From Acetobacteraceae bacterium (lineage in GTDB: Bacteria > Pseudomonadota > Alphaproteobacteria > Acetobacterales > Acetobacteraceae): a DNA stretch of 6,505 nucleotides. The notes under the pieces were generated by a model. It searched no databases and was not told the DNA's origin. It was given only the letters and a program-made list of their open reading frames with translations. Positions 5,035 to 6,505 of the stretch are shown piece by piece. The stretch covers positions 1 to 6,505 of the forward strand of contig JASHVY010000091.1 in the NCBI GenBank assembly GCA_030044345.1. The letters run 5' to 3'. Numbering within the stretch: the stretch's first letter is position 1; each line of letters starts with the position of its first letter. A program made the position numbers and the translations under genes.

Positions 5035-6505
5035 GCGCCCGAGATTCGCCCAGGCGCGCACCGTGGCCAGCGCTGGCGCGCCTGGCTTGCCGCGCTGGTC
5101 GGCTGGCGGGCGGATCTAGCCGCCGCCCTTCTCGGCGGGCTGGCGGCGCTGGCGCTGCCGCCCTGGCATGCGCTGCTGCTGCTGCCGATCGCCTTTGCCG
5201 GCCTTCTTGCCCTGATCGATGCCGCGCCGGCCGGCTGGCCCGGCATGCGGCGCGCGGCCCGGCGCGGCTTCTGGTTCGGCTTCGGCAGCCATCTCATCGG
5301 GCTCTACTGGCTCACCGAGGCAATCCTCACCCGGGCCGATACATTCTGGTGGCTGGTGCCTTTCGCCACCCCGCTGACCGCAGCCGGGCTGGCCCTTCTC
5401 TTCACCGCCATTCCCGCCGGCCTCTCGCGGGGCTTTCCGCAGGGCCTGCCGCGCGTTCTCGGCTTCAGCGGCCTCTTCGCGCTCAGCGCGCTCGCTCAAG
5501 GGGCGGTGCTCACCGGCTTTCCCTGGAATCTCTGGGGCAGCGTCTGGGCGCTGCCCGGCTGGCTCGGCGATGTCTTCATCCAGCCAGGAGCGTGGGTCGG
5601 CATCTACGGGCTCACACTCGCCACCCTCCTGCTCGCCACTCTCCCGGCACTCGGCCGGCGCGGCCTCGTGGCGGCGATGATTTTCCTCCTGGCCTGGTTC
5701 GGGGCCGGGCTCTCCCGCCTCGATCGGCCCTTGCCCGCGCCGCATAAGCTCCGCGTGGCGCTGCTGCAGGGCGATATCCCGGTGACGCTGGACTGGACCC
5801 GGGCGACCGCGCTCGCCGTCTTCCGCACCTATCTCGTCTTGACCAGAGAAGCCGCCTCGGCCGCCGGGCGCGGGCCCATCGCCATCGTCTGGCCGGAGAC
5901 GGCGAGCCCCTTTCTGCTCGAGACGGATGGCGCCGCCCGTGCCGCGATCGCCGAGGCGGCCGGTCCGGGCGTGCCGGTTCTCGCGGGCTCGATCCGGTTC
6001 GATGCGCAAGGAAGGCCGCGCAACAGCCTGATCGTCGTGGACGGGTCGGGACCGCCGGTGGCGATCTACGACAAATGGCATCTCGTGCCCTTCGGCGAAT
6101 ACCAGCCCCCCTGGTTTCCGCTGCCGATCCAGGTCGTGCCCGGGGGCGGTTTTGCCGCCGGCCCCGGACCCCGCACGCTCACGGTGCCCGGCCTGCCACC
6201 CTTCGGCCCGCTGATCTGCTATGAGGCGATCTTCTCCGGCGAGATCGTCGCCCGGCCGCGTCCGGACTGGCTCATCAACGTCACCAATGATGCGTGGTTC
6301 GGCAATACCGCCGGGCCGCGCCAGCATCTCGAGGCGGCACGGATGCGCGCGGTCGAGGAGGGGCTGCCGCTGCTGCGTGCCGCCAATACCGGCATCTCGG
6401 CGGCGTTCGACGCACACGGGCATGAAATTGCCCGCCTCGAGCTCGGCCGGCAGGGCGTGCTGGCCGTGCAACTGCCGGCCGCGCTGCCGCCCACGCTCTA
6501 TGCGC
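5014..6505 (+). CDS. lnt: Apolipoprotein N-acyltransferase Lnt (C-terminal end beyond the window)
   Basis: Lnt is an inner-membrane enzyme that adds the third acyl chain to the N-terminal Cys of lipoproteins, taking it from phospholipid. About 497 codons are visible and roughly 15-30 residues are missing at the right edge. Numbering from the TTG at 5014, hydrophobic segments lie at about 33-49, 54-70, 85-105, 113-135, 148-168, 191-212 and 219-234, with the conserved GFPWN motif near 168-172. The nitrilase-like domain follows from about 250. The catalytic Glu295 lies in WPETASPF, Lys354 in YDKWHLVPFGEY and Cys402 in LICYEAIF. Conserved NVTNDAWFGN and GPRQHLEAARMRA come after these. The start is uncertain: this frame has a TGA at 4987-4989, then only CTG (4990) and TTG (5014), with no Shine-Dalgarno sequence. 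An ATG at 4986 overlapping the olsB stop is in a different frame. The family call is firm; the 5' end is not. Confidence 0.93.
   Translation, partial: MPEGVQRAPEIRPGAHRGQRWRAWLAALVGWRADLAAALLGGLAALALPPWHALLLLPIAFAGLLALIDAAPAGWPGMRRAARRGFWFGFGSHLIGLYWLTEAILTRADTFWWLVPFATPLTAAGLALLFTAIPAGLSRGFPQGLPRVLGFSGLFALSALAQGAVLTGFPWNLWGSVWALPGWLGDVFIQPGAWVGIYGLTLATLLLATLPALGRRGLVAAMIFLLAWFGAGLSRLDRPLPAPHKLRVALLQGDIPVTLDWTRATALAVFRTYLVLTREAASAAGRGPIAIVWPETASPFLLETDGAARAAIAEAAGPGVPVLAGSIRFDAQGRPRNSLIVVDGSGPPVAIYDKWHLVPFGEYQPPWFPLPIQVVPGGGFAAGPGPRTLTVPGLPPFGPLICYEAIFSGEIVARPRPDWLINVTNDAWFGNTAGPRQHLEAARMRAVEEGLPLLRAANTGISAAFDAHGHEIARLELGRQGVLAVQLPAALPPTLYA

Noticed and set aside
5116..6471. Open minus-strand frame of 451 codons opposite lnt
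   Set aside because: The plus strand encodes Lnt with its catalytic Glu, Lys and Cys and membrane segments. The minus frame is low-complexity, rich in Glu, Gly and Arg, as expected for the complement of GC-rich coding DNA.
1..6505. Mobile element, CRISPR array, tRNA or integration site
   Set aside because: No transposase or integrase motif, terminal repeats, regularly spaced repeats or tRNA-like cloverleaf was seen. The genes are core metabolism and regulation with uniform GC-rich codon use.

Overview
The window is GC-rich chromosomal DNA from an alphaproteobacterium, most likely Rhodospirillales or Acetobacteraceae. This placement rests on the purC-purS-purQ-purL order, a Ros/MucR-type regulator, an alphaproteobacterial-style Fur, and an OlsB-type acyltransferase next to fur. 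It is recognition by eye, not a database result. No insertion sequence, CRISPR array, rRNA or tRNA gene was seen, and coding density is high.

Left half, minus strand (read right to left): a TusA-like small sulfur-carrier protein (2637-2885), a 145-base gap with a possible weak promoter, then purC (1727-2491), purS (1459-1701), purQ (746-1438) and the first third of purL (749 to beyond base 1). PurS, PurQ and PurL form the multi-subunit FGAM synthase, and PurC makes SAICAR two steps later in purine synthesis. The pur genes are tightly packed: purQ and purL share an ATGA overlap, and the purL start has no Shine-Dalgarno sequence of its own.

Centre: a relatively AT-rich 91-base divergent control region (2886-2976) separates the tusA-like gene from mucR (2977-3387, plus strand). 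The MucR zinc-finger region keeps only two of the four classical ligands (Cys73, His86). A 188-base spacer follows, with a 12-bp tandem repeat and two GC hairpins.

Right half, plus strand: fur (3576-4151), olsB-like (4148-4993) and the 5' part of lnt (about 5014 to beyond 6505). The fur stop and olsB start overlap as ATGA. Fur carries a repeat-encoded C-terminal tail. The OlsB-like protein probably makes the lyso-ornithine lipid precursor, and Lnt completes N-acylation of lipoproteins, so this half joins metal-responsive control to envelope lipid chemistry.

The points most worth a second look are: (1) the olsB-lnt junction, where genes usually found between fur and lnt in alphaproteobacteria are absent, lnt has no good start codon, and inverted repeats span the junction; (2) the minisatellite-encoded tail of Fur and its altered metal ligands; (3) the MucR variant and its control region shared with a sulfur-carrier gene upstream of the pur cluster. 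I see no convincing wholly new system; most of the window is core metabolism and regulation.
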